A stretch of 64,000 nucleotides of DNA from Cytobacillus kochii (GTDB lineage: Bacteria; Bacillota; Bacilli; Bacillales; Cytobacillaceae), in the NCBI RefSeq assembly GCF_020171845.1, contig NZ_JAIVAM010000003.1, positions 496,001 through 560,000 of the forward strand. Direction: 5' to 3'. This document shows, in pieces, positions 1-9,470 of this stretch (its first letter is position 1; every line of letters begins with the position of its first letter). Position numbers and translations under genes: made by a program. Below the pieces are notes generated by a model, which was given only the letters and a program-made list of their open reading frames with translations, did no database searches and was not told the DNA's origin.

Positions 1-1
1 A

Positions 2-445
2 TCATTTATTCTAAAAGTCACCAGAAAGTTTCAAAGACTGGCGGCTGAAAAGAAAATTATATTGGCTGAGTCATTGGAAGATAAAGGGGTTTGGGCAAGC
101 TTTGATCCTGATCGTATGGAGCAAGTGTTGACCAATCTGATAGATAATGCTATTAGACATACTCCAGAAAGTGGACAAGTCACTGTCGTTCAGCGTAGTA
201 ACGAAAAAGGATTAATGATAGAGGTTGTTGACTCTGGATCTGGAATCCCAGAAGAAGATTTACCATTTGTATTTGAAAGGTTTTATAAAGCAGATAAAGC
301 ACGAACAAGAGGAAGATCTGGAACAGGACTTGGCCTCGCAATCGCCAAAAATATTGTCGATACCCATAAGGGGCAAATCACTGTTCAGAGTAAAATTGGA
401 CATGGTACGACATTTTCCATCTTTCTTCCGAAAAGTCATGAATGA
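2..445 (+). CDS. resE: Sensor histidine kinase ResE, C-terminal part
   Basis: The frame is open from the left edge, so this is the 3' part of a gene; about 147 codons are visible. It contains the HATPase_c domain of a two-component kinase: the N box ([13 protein letters not shown]), the G1 box ([13 protein letters not shown]), the F box ([12 protein letters not shown]) and the G2 box ([13 protein letters not shown]). The ATP-binding part of the protein is therefore intact, while the sensor, HAMP and dimerisation parts lie outside the window. The name rests on synteny: in Bacillus resE is followed directly by sigX and rsiX, as here. ResE with ResD controls aerobic and anaerobic respiration genes. 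The family assignment is certain, the name likely. Confidence 0.85.
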   Translation, partial: SFILKVTRKFQRLAAEKKIILAESLEDKGVWASFDPDRMEQVLTNLIDNAIRHTPESGQVTVVQRSNEKGLMIEVVDSGSGIPEEDLPFVFERFYKADKARTRGRSGTGLGLAIAKNIVDTHKGQITVQSKIGHGTTFSIFLPKSHE

Positions 446-523
446 TCAGCGCTGTTCTTGACGAATTCTCTTGATTCATAAGGAACATTCCAATCATAAA
501 AATAAAAAAAGTAACTGCAATTC

Positions 524-573
524 AAAAAAACCGGACATGAAACTCCTAAATGAGAGTGCGTGTTCGGTTTTTT
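524..573 (+). terminator. Intrinsic terminator after resE
   Basis: Arms AAAAAACCGGACA (524-536) and TGTTCGGTTTTTT (561-573) pair with one G-U pair, and the 3' arm supplies the U-tract. It separates resE from the sigX promoter. Confidence 0.85.
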
Positions 574-817
574 GTTTTCCTTTATACGTATGATGTCAAT
601 ACCACATGGGATTAACAAAAAGCCATGGTTTGAATCCTTTCTCTAACAAGGATAAAAGAGCTAGATATGTGATGATTCAGACAATAGATTTGTATATGGC
701 AAACCATTCATGTCAGAAAACAGCTTGATTCTAAAAGGCAAACAGAAGCGAAATAAGCAAGAAGAGATTTCCTAAAGAAACCCTTCCATTTTAATTTCAT
801 TAATACTATAGTTAGAG
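574..817. other. Non-coding spacer between resE and sigX
   Basis: About 240 bases between the resE terminator and the sigX promoter. No open frame with a ribosome-binding site and no strong stem-loop was seen. Confidence 0.4.
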
Positions 818-844
818 TGTAACTTTTTTAATTCTAATAACGAC
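818..844 (+). promoter_or_regulatory. SigX-type (ECF) autoregulatory promoter
   Basis: TGTAAC (818-823), a 17-base spacer, then CGAC (841-844). This matches the B. subtilis SigX consensus TGTAAC-N16/17-CGAC, 29 bases before the proposed sigX start, so sigX-rsiX is inferred to be autoregulated. Confidence 0.88.
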
Positions 845-873
845 TATTATTTATGAACGGGGAGGGGAAGTTA

Positions 874-1425
874 TTGGACTCCGTTTTCGATGAATTATAT
901 ACAAAATACCATCAGGATGTATTTCAATTCTTATTTTATATGGTGAGAGATCGAGAGCTGGCAGAAGATCTTATGCAAGAAGTATATATAAGAGTTTTGA
1001 AGTCATATGATAAATTCGAAGGCAAGAGTAGTGAAAAAACATGGTTATTCTCAATTGCAAGGAATGTGGCCATTGATTCATTTAGAAAACAAAAAGGCTG
1101 GAAACAAAAAATAATTGAAAAATTTGATTGGTCAAAGCAACAGATTAAAGATGAGCACCCTATGCCAGAGGAAGTAGTTATGCAGAGTCAGGAAATCCAA
1201 ATGATCTATCGGTGCATGGAAAAGTGTTCAGTAGACCAGCGAACGGTTATTATAATGAGATATATTCAAGAATTATCCATTGCTGAGACGGCAGCAACTC
1301 TAGGCTGGACGGAAAGTAAAGTGAAAACTACGCAACACAGAGCATTAAAGGCTCTGAAGAAAAACATGTCTGACATGTGGGAAAAGGAGGGGTTAAATAG
1401 TGAAAAAACAAGATTGGAAAGATGA
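874..1425 (+). CDS. sigX: ECF RNA polymerase sigma factor SigX
   Basis: 183-residue ECF sigma factor. Region 2 is at about residues 1-85 (YHQDVFQFLFYMV, EDLMQEVYIRVLKSY, KTWLFSIARNVAID) and region 4 at about 115-170 (SIAETAATLGWTESKVKTTQHRALKAL, a helix-turn-helix). The frame can be opened at ATG 853, but TTG 874 is preferred: GGGGAGGGG lies 6 bases upstream, and the resulting start MDSVFDELYTKYHQD lines up with the B. subtilis SigX start. In Bacillus SigX directs cell-envelope modification genes such as dlt and pssA. It overlaps rsiX by 26 bases and follows a SigX promoter. Very secure. Confidence 0.95.
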   Translation: MDSVFDELYTKYHQDVFQFLFYMVRDRELAEDLMQEVYIRVLKSYDKFEGKSSEKTWLFSIARNVAIDSFRKQKGWKQKIIEKFDWSKQQIKDEHPMPEEVVMQSQEIQMIYRCMEKCSVDQRTVIIMRYIQELSIAETAATLGWTESKVKTTQHRALKALKKNMSDMWEKEGLNSEKTRLER

Positions 1426-2698
1426 TCACATCGAAGAACTATTGAAACAACTTCCTAAAATCACCAACCACATAAGTAAGCAAGATATGTATCAACAAAT
1501 GATGATATATAAAGAGCAGAAGAAAAGAAAAAGGTGGTTAACCCCATCTGTAGCCTCTGCAGTTGCTGTTTTACTGTTATGTATTCTCGTTCCGACCATG
1601 ATTAATTTTCAAGATTCAGCCGGAAGTAATATAGATGATAGCGAGCAAGAGAATCAATTGGCATCGAATGCGACTCAACAAAAGGAAGAAAACGATGAGA
1701 TAACAAATGATGAGAGTAATCATACGCAAGGAAATACAGAAGATATAGTAAAGGATGAAGAGGTAGATCCGCAAGAAGATATAGATCAGACGGGGGATAT
1801 TTATGCTCAAAATGACCAGTCAGAATATACCACTGCCAATGATAATAATGAGCAACCAGTGACACAGCAAATTGAACCAACTGCAGTCTATGCGGAAGAT
1901 ATTAAAGATCAAGAGGAAGTTTTAACATATTCTATACCGGATCATAATGTTCAAAATTTTATTCCCATTAGTGTGATGGTAAATAAAGAAGCAGATCTTT
2001 CTAAAATGGAATTATTCATAAATCATATGTCAGATTTAAAAGAAGCTGAATGGGGGTTAGGGGAGCTAAACCCATTTAATGCGGACTTTCATTATGATAC
2101 ATCAAATCAAGTGCTAGCAGTAGATTTTCCTGCTGCAACAAATATTTCATCAAGCAGTCAATCAGAAGCTATTAAAGAAATATTAACGGATATGATGGCT
2201 GATTTTAATATAGAGAAAATCGATTTATTAACAGATGGTGAACAAGGGGTAGAGATGGGAAATGAAGGCTTTACAGAAAAAATAGATCAAGTTGATACGT
2301 CTAATAAATCTGCTTACTATTTTTACTATCCTAACGAAGAATGGACAACGCCTTTCCTTGTTCCGTTTAGAGAAAAAATAAACTCGGTGACAGATGCTTT
2401 TGCAGCAATGAAAAAAGGGATTGAAACTTATAACCTGAAAGCTTCTATACCTAATGACATAGACTTTGAAACGGAAGTCGTTTCCGATGAACAATTATTA
2501 ATTACTTTTGAAGATGATGCCGATATAAAGAATGATGAGGAAACTTTATATACGATTGAAGCGATTCTATTAACGGCCAAGGAATTTGAATATAATGAGG
2601 TTAAGTTGGAAAATACCGAAATTGATCAAATTGGTCGATTTGATTTAGAAAAAGAAATTCAAGTGCCAGTAGCACCTAATAAAAGGGATTTACCATAA
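1400..2698 (+). CDS. rsiX: Anti-sigma-X factor RsiX
   Basis: 432 residues, GTG start with AAGGAGGGG 7 bases upstream, inside the end of sigX (translational coupling). The cytoplasmic N-terminus (WKDDHIEELLKQLPKITNH) resembles the SigX-binding part of B. subtilis RsiX. One membrane segment follows at about residues 50-70, then a very acidic, Asn/Gln-rich stretch (75-165), and an extracytoplasmic region whose last 110 residues look like a GerMN-type domain. It should hold SigX inactive at the membrane. It is longer than the roughly 370-residue B. subtilis protein, mainly through the acidic linker. A perfect terminator follows. Confidence 0.92.
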   Translation: MKKQDWKDDHIEELLKQLPKITNHISKQDMYQQMMIYKEQKKRKRWLTPSVASAVAVLLLCILVPTMINFQDSAGSNIDDSEQENQLASNATQQKEENDEITNDESNHTQGNTEDIVKDEEVDPQEDIDQTGDIYAQNDQSEYTTANDNNEQPVTQQIEPTAVYAEDIKDQEEVLTYSIPDHNVQNFIPISVMVNKEADLSKMELFINHMSDLKEAEWGLGELNPFNADFHYDTSNQVLAVDFPAATNISSSSQSEAIKEILTDMMADFNIEKIDLLTDGEQGVEMGNEGFTEKIDQVDTSNKSAYYFYYPNEEWTTPFLVPFREKINSVTDAFAAMKKGIETYNLKASIPNDIDFETEVVSDEQLLITFEDDADIKNDEETLYTIEAILLTAKEFEYNEVKLENTEIDQIGRFDLEKEIQVPVAPNKRDLP

Positions 2699-2710
2699 GA
2701 AAGAATCAAG

Positions 2711-2757
2711 AGTTGGTAATTATGACTGTAAAAGTCTAATATTACCAACTTTTTTTG
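2711..2757 (+). terminator. Terminator of the sigX-rsiX operon
   Basis: AGTTGGTAAT (2711-2720) pairs perfectly with ATTACCAACT (2741-2750), followed by seven T. Confidence 0.93.
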
Positions 2758-2967
2758 CGCTTTTGACAAAGGTAATATTGAAAAAAGTAAAATACTCATA
2801 ACTATAATTTTAAAATAAGGTGCCATTAAAAAAAGAAAAATTAATTTTTATATACATATTTTTTAAAAACTCGTACATAGTAATGGATGTGTTTTTTGGC
2901 AGGATTTGTCGTAATCATAGAAGTAATTAATTTGTCTATATAATAGAACGCTTTAGGAGGCAAAGTT

Positions 2968-3642
2968 TTGAAGTATAAAGTAGGCCGTTTGTTCATGTTC
3001 GGAAGTATATGTTTTCTTTTTTTTATATTCAGTAGTGAAAAAAATGCTTTAGCAGACTCTTGGCCAGAAAAAACAAAAAATTGGGTATGGCCAGTAGAAG
3101 GGGTCATCACAGATACATATGGAACTAGAGGAGGACATCATAAAGGGATTGATATTGCTGCTGAGATAGGTACACCTGTTCACTCAGTGGATAGTGGAGT
3201 AGTTACAAGATCATATTACTCTGATACCTATGGTAATGTTGTGTTTATACAGCATCATAACGATACAGAAACCATTTATGCTCATTTGAAAAAGCGTTTA
3301 GTATTGGAAGGTGAAGTGATTTCAGCAGGCGATACAATAGGAGAAATGGGCAATACCGGTGATTCCTCAGGTGTACATTTGCATTTTGAAGTTCACGCAA
3401 ACGAGTGGACCTTTTCTAAGGAGAATGCGCTTGATCCTTTTTTAGTATTTAATCACGATGAGGATACGATGCTTGTTTCAGGAAAAATGAACGGACCTCA
3501 TATGGATACGTATGAAGTGAAAACAGGAGATACATTATGGTCGATTAGTGAAAGGTATAATGTGACGGTAGCAGAATTGGTAAATAAGAATGGATTGCGG
3601 ACAGAAAACATATATCCTAATCAAATATTACAGGTTCCCTAA
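2968..3642 (+). CDS. Secreted M23 metallopeptidase with C-terminal LysM
   Basis: 224 residues, TTG start with AGGAGG 7 bases upstream. Residues 1-30 are a signal peptide (KR-containing n-region, FGSICFLFFIFS core, ALADS cleavage region). Residues 45-150 are an M23 (lysostaphin-type) endopeptidase with the zinc motif HKGIDIAA and the catalytic HLHFEVH. Residues 180-224 are a LysM (YEVKTGDTLWSISERYNV), which binds peptidoglycan. It is expected to cut peptide cross-bridges in the wall. It stands alone between rsiX and a PHP phosphatase; this is not the B. subtilis arrangement, so it is probably an insertion specific to this lineage. Substrate unknown. Confidence 0.9.
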   Translation: MKYKVGRLFMFGSICFLFFIFSSEKNALADSWPEKTKNWVWPVEGVITDTYGTRGGHHKGIDIAAEIGTPVHSVDSGVVTRSYYSDTYGNVVFIQHHNDTETIYAHLKKRLVLEGEVISAGDTIGEMGNTGDSSGVHLHFEVHANEWTFSKENALDPFLVFNHDEDTMLVSGKMNGPHMDTYEVKTGDTLWSISERYNVTVAELVNKNGLRTENIYPNQILQVP

Positions 3643-3789
3643 ATGGAAAGGAATACATACAAGGCACGTACATTTAATATGAAAATAAATAAAAGGTTGT
3701 TTTTTTAAAAAAAATCGTATCTATTTTTCGATCAAAATAGTTTGACGCCATTTAAGTATTGATTATTCTAAAAAAATAGTTAAATCTCA

Positions 3790-3818
3790 TTGTCCATGCC
3801 TCTTTTAAGGCGTATAAT
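3790..3818 (+). promoter_or_regulatory. Sigma-A promoter of the PHP phosphatase gene
   Basis: TTGTCC (3790-3795), 17 bases, TATAAT (3813-3818); the start codon is 30 bases downstream. Confidence 0.8.
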
Positions 3819-3847
3819 TGTTACATACAATTGAGGAGGCAGGCAAA

Positions 3848-4660
3848 ATGTTAACGGATTATCATAATCATTTAGAGAACGGTACACTTACATTAGACTA
3901 TTTAGAACAATTTACAAACGCGGCTAATAATAAAAATATTGGTTCATTTGGTATTTCTGAACATGCTTATCACTTTTACCAAACAGCAGATATTCTGCAA
4001 AATAAATGGGTGAATGAAAGACGATATTATGATATGAAGGATTATGTTTCATTATTTCACCAAGCATGGAATAAAGAAATAGATGTAAAGATGTCCATTG
4101 AAATGGATTATACACCTGGAAAGCATAAGGAAATGGAAAAATTCATTCAATCATATGATTTTGATTATGTGATTGGCTCTGTCCATTGGGTAGGTGACTT
4201 TGGCATAGATTTAGCTGAATACAAAAACGAATGGGAACGACGCGATCTTTATGATGTATATCGTAAATATTATGATCAGATAGTTACTTTGGCTCAATCT
4301 AATCTATTTGATATTGTCGGCCATATTGACTTAGTGAAGATTTTTAAGTATGTTCCACAAGATGAAGAGTTTCTATTAGAACAATACGAAAGAGCAACTG
4401 ATGCTTTAGCACAATCAAAAACATGCGTGGAAATTAGTAGTGCAGGTTTAAGAAAACCTGTGGGTGAGCTTTATCCAGATCCAAGATTATTACGAAAATG
4501 TTTTGAGAAGAATATACCAATCGTTTTATCATCTGATGCTCATTTTCCCGAGCATGTTGGTGCAGACTTTGATCAATCGCTTGCATTAGCAAAGGAAATT
4601 GGATATTCATCCATCATGACTTTTTCAAAAGGTGAACGTAAAGAATATCCTTTAGGCTAG
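3848..4660 (+). CDS. PHP-domain phosphatase, histidinol-phosphatase (HisJ) like
   Basis: 270 residues from ATG 3848, with AGGAGG 8 bases upstream; an earlier in-frame ATG at 3818 overlaps the -10 box and is not believed. PHP metal-binding motifs are seen in order: DYHNHLENG near the start, SEHAYHF, VIGSVHW, DIVGHIDLVK and SSDAHFPEHVG near the end. This family hydrolyses phosphate esters with a trinuclear metal centre; HisJ makes histidinol from histidinol phosphate. No his genes are nearby, so the substrate is open. Monocistronic with its own promoter. Family secure, exact reaction moderate. Confidence 0.82.
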   Translation: MLTDYHNHLENGTLTLDYLEQFTNAANNKNIGSFGISEHAYHFYQTADILQNKWVNERRYYDMKDYVSLFHQAWNKEIDVKMSIEMDYTPGKHKEMEKFIQSYDFDYVIGSVHWVGDFGIDLAEYKNEWERRDLYDVYRKYYDQIVTLAQSNLFDIVGHIDLVKIFKYVPQDEEFLLEQYERATDALAQSKTCVEISSAGLRKPVGELYPDPRLLRKCFEKNIPIVLSSDAHFPEHVGADFDQSLALAKEIGYSSIMTFSKGERKEYPLG

Positions 4661-4763
4661 GAATAATGATGACTAGTGTTCAATTTAAAAAGTCATTCAT
4701 AAAATGAACAGGTTCTAATTGGAAACTGTTTGTGTTGTGAATGACTTTTACTTTTATCCAAAA

Positions 4764-4796
4764 TATAAAAAAGAGTGGTCGACTGAGGGCCACTCT
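4764..4796 (-). terminator. serA terminator
   Basis: On the minus strand AGAGTGG and CCACTCT (4790-4796 and 4772-4778) form a stem followed by a run of T, just after the serA stop. Confidence 0.85.
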
Positions 4797-4809
4797 CTAC
4801 AAAAAAGAA

Positions 4810-6384
4810 TTATAAAATAATAGGATTAATAGAAACAATCTCATCTAAGTTGTTCAATAAGGAAAGCTCTTTGTCACTTAGTGGTTTGTCAAAAGCTAGA
4901 ACCATAATCGCTTCTCCACCTGCTTGTTTACGCCCTACTTGCATTGTGGCAATATTAATATGGTGATCGCCGAGGACTTGACCTACGTGGCCAATAACAC
5001 CAGGTCTGTCCATATGTTGAATATAAAGAAGGTTACCCTCTGGTAAGAAGTCAATATTAAACCCGTTTAAATAGACAATTCTTGGCCCATAATGATCAAT
5101 AAAGGTTCCTCTAACTGTAAATGCATTTTCTTCTCCTTTTGCTGTGACCGAAATGCAGTTGTCATAGCCAAATGCATCGGTGGAAATCTTTTCTCCAACA
5201 GTGATACCACGCTCTTTTGCAGTGAGTAATGCATTAACCTCATTCACGTTAACGTCAATTCTACCTTTGAAGAAACCGGACAGCATTGCTTTTGTTAAGT
5301 ATGCAGTTTCTAAATCTGTCACTGAACCAGAGTAAGTAATAGAGAGTTCATGTACCCCTTCTTTAACACATTGAGTTAAAATATTTCCGATTTGTTTAGA
5401 GATTTGGTAAAAAGGTTGTATTTTTTCATAAATGTCTTTGGAGATAGCTGGTAAGTTAATTGAATTAGATACTGGATTTCCTTCAAAGTAAGTCCGAACT
5501 TCTTTGGCGACTTGTGTTGCTACATTTAATTGTGCTTCTTTTGTTGACGCACCTAAATGTGGAGTTACAATGACATTATCATATTTTAAAAGTGGGTGTT
5601 CACCAGGTGGTTCAGTTTCGAATACGTCTAATGCAACTCCTCCGACATGTCCATTAGCCACATATTTAGCTAAATCTTGCTCATCAATGATACCACCACG
5701 GGCGCAGTTGAGTAAGCGAACGCCTTTTTTTGTTTTTTTCAATGACTCTTCATTGATAATCCCTCTTGTTTCGGGTGTAAGTGGAGTATGAACCGTAATA
5801 ATATCAGATCTTTGCAGTATTTCATCTAATGAACTAGATTCTACACCGAGTTTTGCTGCACGTTCTTTGGTTAAAAAGGGATCGAATACTAACACACTCA
5901 TGCCAAATACTTTTGCTCGCTTGGCGATTTCACTCCCGATTCTTCCCATACCAACAATACCAAGACTTTTACCGAATAGTTCAGTACCTACATACTGATT
6001 TCTTTTCCATTCCAAATTCTTAACTGAGCTATATGCTTGAGGAATATTTCTCATAAGGGAGGCCATCATAGCAAAAGTATGCTCTGCCGTAGAAATTGTG
6101 TTTCCGTCTGGTGCATTTATAACGATAATGCCTCTTTTAGTTGCTGCTGGAACATCAATATTATCGACACCCACACCTGCTCTTGCAATAATTTTTAACT
6201 TTGGCATCTCCGCCATTAATTCATCCGTTACTTTCGTGGCACTTCGTACTAACAAAGCCTCAATAGTTGATAAATCAACCTCGGGATCGTCGGTTTTCTT
6301 TTGAATAATTTCAGCATTTGTGTCGTTAAGTAAAGGGTATAAGCCTTCTTCACTAATGGCATCAGCCACTAATATTTGATACAT
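4810..6384 (-). CDS. serA: D-3-phosphoglycerate dehydrogenase
   Basis: 524 residues, ATG start with AGGAGGG upstream. It oxidises 3-phosphoglycerate to 3-phosphohydroxypyruvate, the first step of serine synthesis. Residues 1-310 are the D-2-hydroxyacid dehydrogenase fold, with the NAD site [13 protein letters not shown] near 145, the catalytic Arg in NCARGGIID, the Glu in VFETEPP and the His in TPHLGAS. The intervening regulatory (ASB) domain spans about 320-440. A C-terminal ACT domain ([18 protein letters not shown]) fits the long, allosteric type of the enzyme. It is convergent with the PHP gene and has its own promoter. The position matches B. subtilis serA. Confidence 0.96.
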   Translation of the reverse strand: MYQILVADAISEEGLYPLLNDTNAEIIQKKTDDPEVDLSTIEALLVRSATKVTDELMAEMPKLKIIARAGVGVDNIDVPAATKRGIIVINAPDGNTISTAEHTFAMMASLMRNIPQAYSSVKNLEWKRNQYVGTELFGKSLGIVGMGRIGSEIAKRAKVFGMSVLVFDPFLTKERAAKLGVESSSLDEILQRSDIITVHTPLTPETRGIINEESLKKTKKGVRLLNCARGGIIDEQDLAKYVANGHVGGVALDVFETEPPGEHPLLKYDNVIVTPHLGASTKEAQLNVATQVAKEVRTYFEGNPVSNSINLPAISKDIYEKIQPFYQISKQIGNILTQCVKEGVHELSITYSGSVTDLETAYLTKAMLSGFFKGRIDVNVNEVNALLTAKERGITVGEKISTDAFGYDNCISVTAKGEENAFTVRGTFIDHYGPRIVYLNGFNIDFLPEGNLLYIQHMDRPGVIGHVGQVLGDHHINIATMQVGRKQAGGEAIMVLAFDKPLSDKELSLLNNLDEIVSINPIIL

Positions 6385-6423
6385 GTATGAACCCTCCTAA
6401 GTTGGTTACTTAATTATCTGATT

Positions 6424-6452
6424 ATTTTACAAGACGAATATTATTCTGTCAA
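6424..6452 (-). promoter_or_regulatory. serA sigma-A promoter
   Basis: Minus strand: TTGACA (6452-6447), 17 bases, TAAAAT (6429-6424), about 40 bases before the serA start. No T-box or other serine-responsive leader was seen. Confidence 0.85.
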
Positions 6453-6597
6453 TTGGATTTATTGTTTGTGTTTAAAATGGAAACGCTTTAATGTAGTAAA
6501 ATAAAACGATCTTCGTGCAAAGAAAATTTTATCTCCTGAAGACAAATGTGCATAATGAAAGGAATGTTTTTAATTCGAGATATTTACTATTTTAGGC

Positions 6598-6626
6598 TTC
6601 ACAAATGAATTATTTTTCAGTATAAT
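6598..6626 (+). promoter_or_regulatory. ribU sigma-A promoter
   Basis: TTCACA (6598-6603), 17 bases, TATAAT (6621-6626), immediately before the riboswitch. Confidence 0.82.
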
Positions 6627-6650
6627 GAAGTTGTCAAATAAATATGGTCT

Positions 6651-6808
6651 ATCTTCGGGGCAGGGTGAAATTCCCGACCGGCGGTGATAAGTATTTATAC
6701 TTTAAGCCCGCGAGCCTAAAAGTGGAGTGCAATTAGCACGAAGCGTTTGTATTGGGCAGGATTTGGTGAGAATCCAAAGCCGACAGTAAAGTCTGGATGG
6801 GAGAAGAT
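6651..6808 (+). ncRNA. FMN riboswitch (RFN element)
   Basis: It has the conserved RFN segments in order: ATCTTCGGGGCAGGGTG, AATTCCCGACCGGCGGTGAT, AAGCCCGCGAGC, a variable arm, GGCAGGATTTGGTG, GAATCCAAAGCCGACAGT and GTCTGGATGGGAGAAGAT. The first and last segments pair to close the multibranch loop. In Bacillus this RNA binds FMN and turns off riboflavin genes. Here the only gene downstream is the riboflavin transporter ribU. Confidence 0.97.
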
Positions 6809-6876
6809 GGAGGTTCTGCTAACGTTCAAAGTATACACTACAAGAACGTTTATTAAGAATGTCTTTGTTCAATTCT

Positions 6877-6903
6877 CCCTCAAGTTTACTTGAGGGTTTT
6901 GTT
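6877..6903 (+). terminator. Riboswitch-controlled terminator
   Basis: CCCTCAAGT (6877-6885) pairs with ACTTGAGGG (6888-6896), followed by TTTTGTT, about 70 bases after the aptamer and 70 before ribU. This is the expression platform expected for transcription attenuation. Confidence 0.88.
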
Positions 6904-6970
6904 ATGCAAAGACGCTTATTTGCTGAACCTTTCTTCTATAGGAGAGATAGCCTAAAAGGAGAGAGGAAAA

Positions 6971-7555
6971 TTGAAGAAGTTAAATGTCAAAGCTTTTGTT
7001 GCAATCGGTATGTTGAGTAGTATCGCGTATATTCTTATGTTGTTAAACTTTCCATTACCACCGTTTCCGAACTTTTTGATGATTGACTTTAGTGATATTC
7101 CTGCTTTAGTGGCTGCGTTAATATTTGGTCCGATTGCGGGAATACTGGTCGAATTGTTTAAAAATGTGTTGGATTATTTTATGACGGGAAGTGCTACTGG
7201 CGTACCTGTTGGTCATATTGCTAACTTTGTAGCAGGTTTATTATTTATTTTGCCAACCTATTATGTTTATACAAAGATGAAATCCAAAAAAGGTATGACA
7301 ATAGGATTAATCGTTGGCACAAGTGTAATGGCTGTATCCATGAGTTTGCTTAATTATTTCGTCTTTTTACCTGCCTATACAATGTTTTTAAATATGCCCG
7401 CTATGTCAGGACCAGAAATGCGTTCAACTGCAGTCATGTTTATTCTACCTTTTAACTTTATTAAAGGAATTTTAATGGCATCGGTATTTATGCTTGTGTT
7501 TGCTAAGATGAGTAATTGGATTAATAAACAAAGATCACTAAATACGATTGCTTAA
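6971..7555 (+). CDS. ribU: Riboflavin transporter, ECF-type S component RibU
   Basis: 194 residues, TTG start with AAAGGAGAG about 8 bases upstream. It has about six hydrophobic segments, and the early FPLPPFPNFLMIDFSDIPALVAALIFGP motif region is typical of the RibU (formerly YpaA) S component. With the shared EcfA/EcfT energising module it imports riboflavin. Position downstream of an FMN riboswitch and between serA and fer matches B. subtilis. Monocistronic, closed by a strong terminator. Confidence 0.95.
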   Translation: MKKLNVKAFVAIGMLSSIAYILMLLNFPLPPFPNFLMIDFSDIPALVAALIFGPIAGILVELFKNVLDYFMTGSATGVPVGHIANFVAGLLFILPTYYVYTKMKSKKGMTIGLIVGTSVMAVSMSLLNYFVFLPAYTMFLNMPAMSGPEMRSTAVMFILPFNFIKGILMASVFMLVFAKMSNWINKQRSLNTIA

Positions 7556-7566
7556 TTTATAAAGGA

Positions 7567-7598
7567 GGCATCTAACTTTGAAAAGTTAGATGCCTTTT
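7567..7598 (+). terminator. ribU terminator
   Basis: GGCATCTAACTTT (7567-7579) pairs with AAAGTTAGATGCC (7582-7594), followed by TTTT. Confidence 0.9.
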
Positions 7599-7784
7599 AA
7601 TATTAATTTTATGCCGCTTAAGTAGAATTGTCACTTTTATCCAACATTTTTCATCATTCGTAAAAGCACCAATGAACTCATTTGCATTCTTCGATAACTA
7701 CTATTTAAGTTCCAACTGGATAATTGATTGGGAAACGACCTTTATTCGAATGAGTATACGAGTATGTGATTCCTGTAGCTCATA

Positions 7785-7825
7785 GAAAAAACGAGTAAAT
7801 CCCTAAATTAGGATTTACTCGTTTT
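7785..7825 (-). terminator. fer terminator, probably bidirectional
   Basis: ACGAGTAAATCC (7791-7802) and GGATTTACTCGT (7811-7822) pair perfectly, with T-runs on both strands. It lies just downstream of the fer stop. Confidence 0.88.
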
Positions 7826-7853
7826 CTCTTTTACCATTAGATTTCTTTTTGTT

Positions 7854-8117
<264 letters not shown>

Positions 8118-8177
8118 TTAAAATCTTTTTCATGTTAAAGCACGAAAATATCTGCCGAAACACTTACCACATGTTCT

Positions 8178-8206
8178 ATTGTAAATCTGTCTTGTAAACA
8201 TTTCAA
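8178..8206 (-). promoter_or_regulatory. fer sigma-A promoter
   Basis: Minus strand: TTGAAA (8206-8201), 17 bases, TACAAT (8183-8178). The leader to the fer start is about 75 bases. Confidence 0.8.
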
Positions 8207-8414
8207 TAAAAATCTACCATCTAGAATAGTCTATGGTGGGACTTTTCATCTGGTTCATGATGAAAAATTGACTGATATTATCACGTATATAACGGTTTCA
8301 TGATACAATAAAATTCAACAAAAAAAATTAAAATAATGTCGAAAAAGTCTGCAAATTCACCACGGAAATGCTATTCTAAAAACTAATTAGTCAATGAATA
8401 AAGGGGAGAGAAAT
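8207..8414. other. Divergent intergenic region fer/ypbB
   Basis: About 200 AT-rich bases upstream of ypbB. No gene and no strong hairpin was seen. A ypbB promoter must lie here, but no good -35/-10 pair stands out. Confidence 0.35.
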
Positions 8415-9470
8415 GTGAGCGTTATTCAGAAATTGGTCTTATTTTGTCTAAAATCAATTGAGAATCAGAGAACTGCTTATGCCATTTTACATTTGCTTAA
8501 TGGCAAAAAGTCTTCTCAAACAATACAAGATGCTCATTTATTTCACTTGAAGCGATACTTTCATGTGTTACCCCATTTGGCAAGAGAGGAATTTAATCAA
8601 ATATTAGATGATCTTTTAGAGGAGAATTATGTCACTTGTCTTGGTGAGGGGTCTTATCGAATGACGGAAAAAGGGGATATGTATCTCCAAGAGTATGATG
8701 AACCAATCATACCTAGATATCTCAATGGCTGGTCATATAACCGGATGGACAAACTTTTTTGGGAGCGCCTTTCTCTTATGGTTCAAGTAATTTCTAACCT
8801 AGTCGCATATAACGGGAGGTATCTCCCTATTCAAAATAATAAACCTCATCTTGATTGGTTAAAAAACTTTATTCAAAGGAATAGAATCAATCGTCATGAG
8901 TTGGCAACACAACTGTTTAAGGAGTTACAACATATTTTAACGAATAAAAAAATTGACCCCCTTATTCTCATTCTAAGGTTAACAGGAAGTAATCGAATTG
9001 GCTTAACACAACAGCAGGCAGCCGAACAGTTGCAAATGTCAGTGTTAACCTATCAGTTACACTTTATAAATGTGATTCACATGATATTAACTGAAGTAAA
9101 AGAAAATAACACCTCTTATCCTTTACTCGAGCAAATATTAGAGACAGAAGAGAAAAATGAGTGGTTACAGCTAACACAATCAACAAGAAAAACAGCTATC
9201 TATTTAAATCAAGGATACGATATTGAGGATATTATTAAAATAAGAAAATTAAAACAAGGAACAATTGAAGATCATATTGTGGAATTGGCCATTGTTGATT
9301 CGTCATTTAATATAGATATATATGTTCCACCAGAAGTACAAAGAAACATTATAAAAACTTCAACGAACGGAATAAAGCAGTTAAAATATATCCGTCAATT
9401 AGTTCCCGAAGCAAGCTATTTTCAGATACGGCTTGTACTAGCTAAACAAAAAAGTGCGGTGAGCGTATAA
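8415..9470 (+). CDS. ypbB: YpbB, helix-turn-helix protein of the recS operon
   Basis: 351 residues from GTG 8415. AAAGGGGAG lies about 6 bases before this GTG, whereas the in-frame ATG 8394 has no site. The start then reads MSVIQKLVLFCLKSIENQRT, like B. subtilis YpbB. Mostly helical; KKSSQTIQDAHLFHLKRYF near residue 45 and the DIEDIIKIRKLKQGTIEDHIVELA segment near 285 resemble a helicase-associated helix-turn-helix (RQC-like) domain. It is translationally coupled to recS by a one-base stop/start overlap, so it may be an accessory of that helicase. Biochemical role unknown. Confidence 0.88.
   Translation: MSVIQKLVLFCLKSIENQRTAYAILHLLNGKKSSQTIQDAHLFHLKRYFHVLPHLAREEFNQILDDLLEENYVTCLGEGSYRMTEKGDMYLQEYDEPIIPRYLNGWSYNRMDKLFWERLSLMVQVISNLVAYNGRYLPIQNNKPHLDWLKNFIQRNRINRHELATQLFKELQHILTNKKIDPLILILRLTGSNRIGLTQQQAAEQLQMSVLTYQLHFINVIHMILTEVKENNTSYPLLEQILETEEKNEWLQLTQSTRKTAIYLNQGYDIEDIIKIRKLKQGTIEDHIVELAIVDSSFNIDIYVPPEVQRNIIKTSTNGIKQLKYIRQLVPEASYFQIRLVLAKQKSAVSV

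Noticed and set aside
853..873. ATG 853 as the sigX start
   Set aside because: The ribosome-binding site lies after it; TTG 874 has correct spacing and matches the B. subtilis N-terminus.
4681..4755. Inverted repeat AAAAGTCATTC / GAATGACTTTT after the PHP gene
   Set aside because: The loop is about 45 bases and the stem AT-rich; it may be a weak terminator for the PHP gene, but I could not support it well enough to list.
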